A DNA stretch of 6,939 bases from Ignavibacteria bacterium (lineage in GTDB: Bacteria; Bacteroidota; Ignavibacteria; Tepidaquicellales; OLB5), in NCBI GenBank assembly GCA_030835005.1, contig JAUQWT010000184.1, forward strand, positions 1-6,939. The letters run 5' to 3'. Positions 6,096-6,939 of this stretch are shown here, piece after piece. Numbering within the stretch: the stretch's first letter is position 1; each line of letters starts with the position of its first letter. Under the pieces are notes generated by a model, which was given only the letters and a program-made list of their open reading frames with translations, was not told the DNA's origin and made no database searches. Both the position numbers and the translations under genes were made by a program.

Positions 6096-6939
6096 ATGAC
6101 TAGAATATTCTTTTTCTTCATGTTTGTTCTCTTTATATCGGTATTGAGGTCTGAAGAGATCAATACTACTTCACCAGACGGAAATATAAAGATCATATTC
6201 AAATCAGGCTCTAATGGAATCCCTTATTATAGATTATCATATAGAGGTAACGAAATTCTTGATTGGTCAGCTTTGGGGCTGGAATTTGCAGGCAGCGGCA
6301 CTTTAAACAGCGGAATGAAAATAGTTTCAACTGAAAGAAAGCTGATTGATGAAACTTATCCTGTCATTTCCGGGAAATCAAAATACTCGCGGAATTACTG
6401 CAATGAAACAAAGATCCTTTTGGAAGAAAGCACAGGTCTGAAAAGAAAACTCGAAATTTATCTGAGGGCTTATAATGATGGAGCGGCTTTTAGATATGGG
6501 ATTCCAAAGCAAGATGGCCTAAACGATTTTGTGATTTCCGGGGAAGCAAGCTATTTTAATTTTGCGGGTGATTATACCTGCTGGGCAATGAAGAAAAATA
6601 CTTTCATGCAAAACTATGAAGGTGAATACAGAAAATATGAGTTCAGCAATATACTCAATTCTCCAGGTGATTCAACAAGCAAATTCCCTTATATAACACT
6701 TCCTTTAACAATTGAGGTAAACAGGGATGTTTATGTTTGTTTAAGTGAAGCAAATATTACAGATTATGCCGGGATGTATCTTGTCTCAAACAAAGAAAAC
6801 TCTTTTAAAAGTATACTTTCGCCTCATATTAACAACCCGTCAGTTTCTGTAATAGATAAAACTCCCGCACTATCCCCCTGGAGATTGTTTATAATTGGGA
6901 ATTCTCCGGGAAAGCTCATAGAATCCAATCTTGTTCAGA
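6096..6939 (+). CDS. Glycoside hydrolase family 97, N-terminal part (runs off right edge)
   Basis: The frame from the ATG at 6096 is open to the window end, giving 281 residues. A signal peptide occupies about 1-19 (TRIFFFFMFVLFISVL). The remainder matches the GH97 N-terminal beta-sandwich domain: TSPDGNIKIIF (25-35), YYRLSYRGNEILDWSALGL (44-62), YEGEYRKYEFSNI (174-186), SEANITDYAGMYL (217-229) and SPWRLFIIGNSPGKLIESNL (260-279). GH97 enzymes are usually periplasmic alpha-glucosidases (SusB type) or alpha-galactosidases and run to about 650-700 residues. The catalytic barrel lies beyond this window, so inverting and retaining subtypes cannot be told apart. The Glu in the SEAN segment is probably the N-terminal-domain calcium ligand known from SusB (from memory). 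The gene is divergent from mtaB. TTATTTTG at 6047-6054, one base off the -7 consensus, is a weak promoter candidate. I do not see SusC/SusD genes here. Confidence 0.88.
   Translation, partial: MTRIFFFFMFVLFISVLRSEEINTTSPDGNIKIIFKSGSNGIPYYRLSYRGNEILDWSALGLEFAGSGTLNSGMKIVSTERKLIDETYPVISGKSKYSRNYCNETKILLEESTGLKRKLEIYLRAYNDGAAFRYGIPKQDGLNDFVISGEASYFNFAGDYTCWAMKKNTFMQNYEGEYRKYEFSNILNSPGDSTSKFPYITLPLTIEVNRDVYVCLSEANITDYAGMYLVSNKENSFKSILSPHINNPSVSVIDKTPALSPWRLFIIGNSPGKLIESNLVQ

Noticed and set aside
6076..6106. TTGACA followed 19 nt later by TAGAAT, resembling a sigma70 promoter
   Set aside because: The -10 would lie inside the GH97 coding region, downstream of its ATG, and this group uses a different promoter consensus.

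Overview
The window looks like chromosomal DNA from an Ignavibacteria-type or related Bacteroidota/Chlorobiota organism. Three things point there: a C-terminal sorting domain with the NYPNPFNPTT motif, which is typical of type IX secretion cargo in that group; a TTG-20 nt-TATCTTTG promoter of the Bacteroidota sigma type; and AT-rich gene starts without Shine-Dalgarno sequences. This placement rests on motifs, not on a phylogeny.

Layout, left to right. At the left edge is the N-terminus of a leftward gene (1-65). A 311-nt intergenic region follows, with a small palindrome, a good rightward promoter (188-219) and two abutting potential RNA hairpins (231-288 and 289-351). The second hairpin ends in a T-run just before the first complete gene. 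Then come a secreted YCF48/BNR-type beta-propeller (377-1408), a small cysteine-rich exported or lipoprotein-like protein fused to it at a TAAATG junction (1442-1921, possibly from 1409), and a decayed fragment of a type IX sorting domain (1991-2206). Next is a second YCF48-like propeller with an intact sorting domain (2258-3574) and its intrinsic terminator (3599-3628).

The right half is mostly housekeeping: a DUF427 protein (3653-4147), then a convergent leftward pair, mtaB (tRNA methylthiotransferase) followed by sixA (phosphohistidine phosphatase), coupled by a 1-nt TAATG overlap. A divergent GH97 glycoside hydrolase (6096 onward) runs off the right end.

How the genes relate: the two propellers, the small exported protein and the CTD fragment form an envelope/secretome cluster. 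mtaB-sixA is a two-gene operon with no obvious functional link. DUF427 and GH97 stand alone. I saw no CRISPR array, insertion sequence, tRNA or rRNA, and no clear new multi-gene system. The two items most worth a second look are the CTD fragment and the structured leader or small-RNA candidate ahead of the first propeller.
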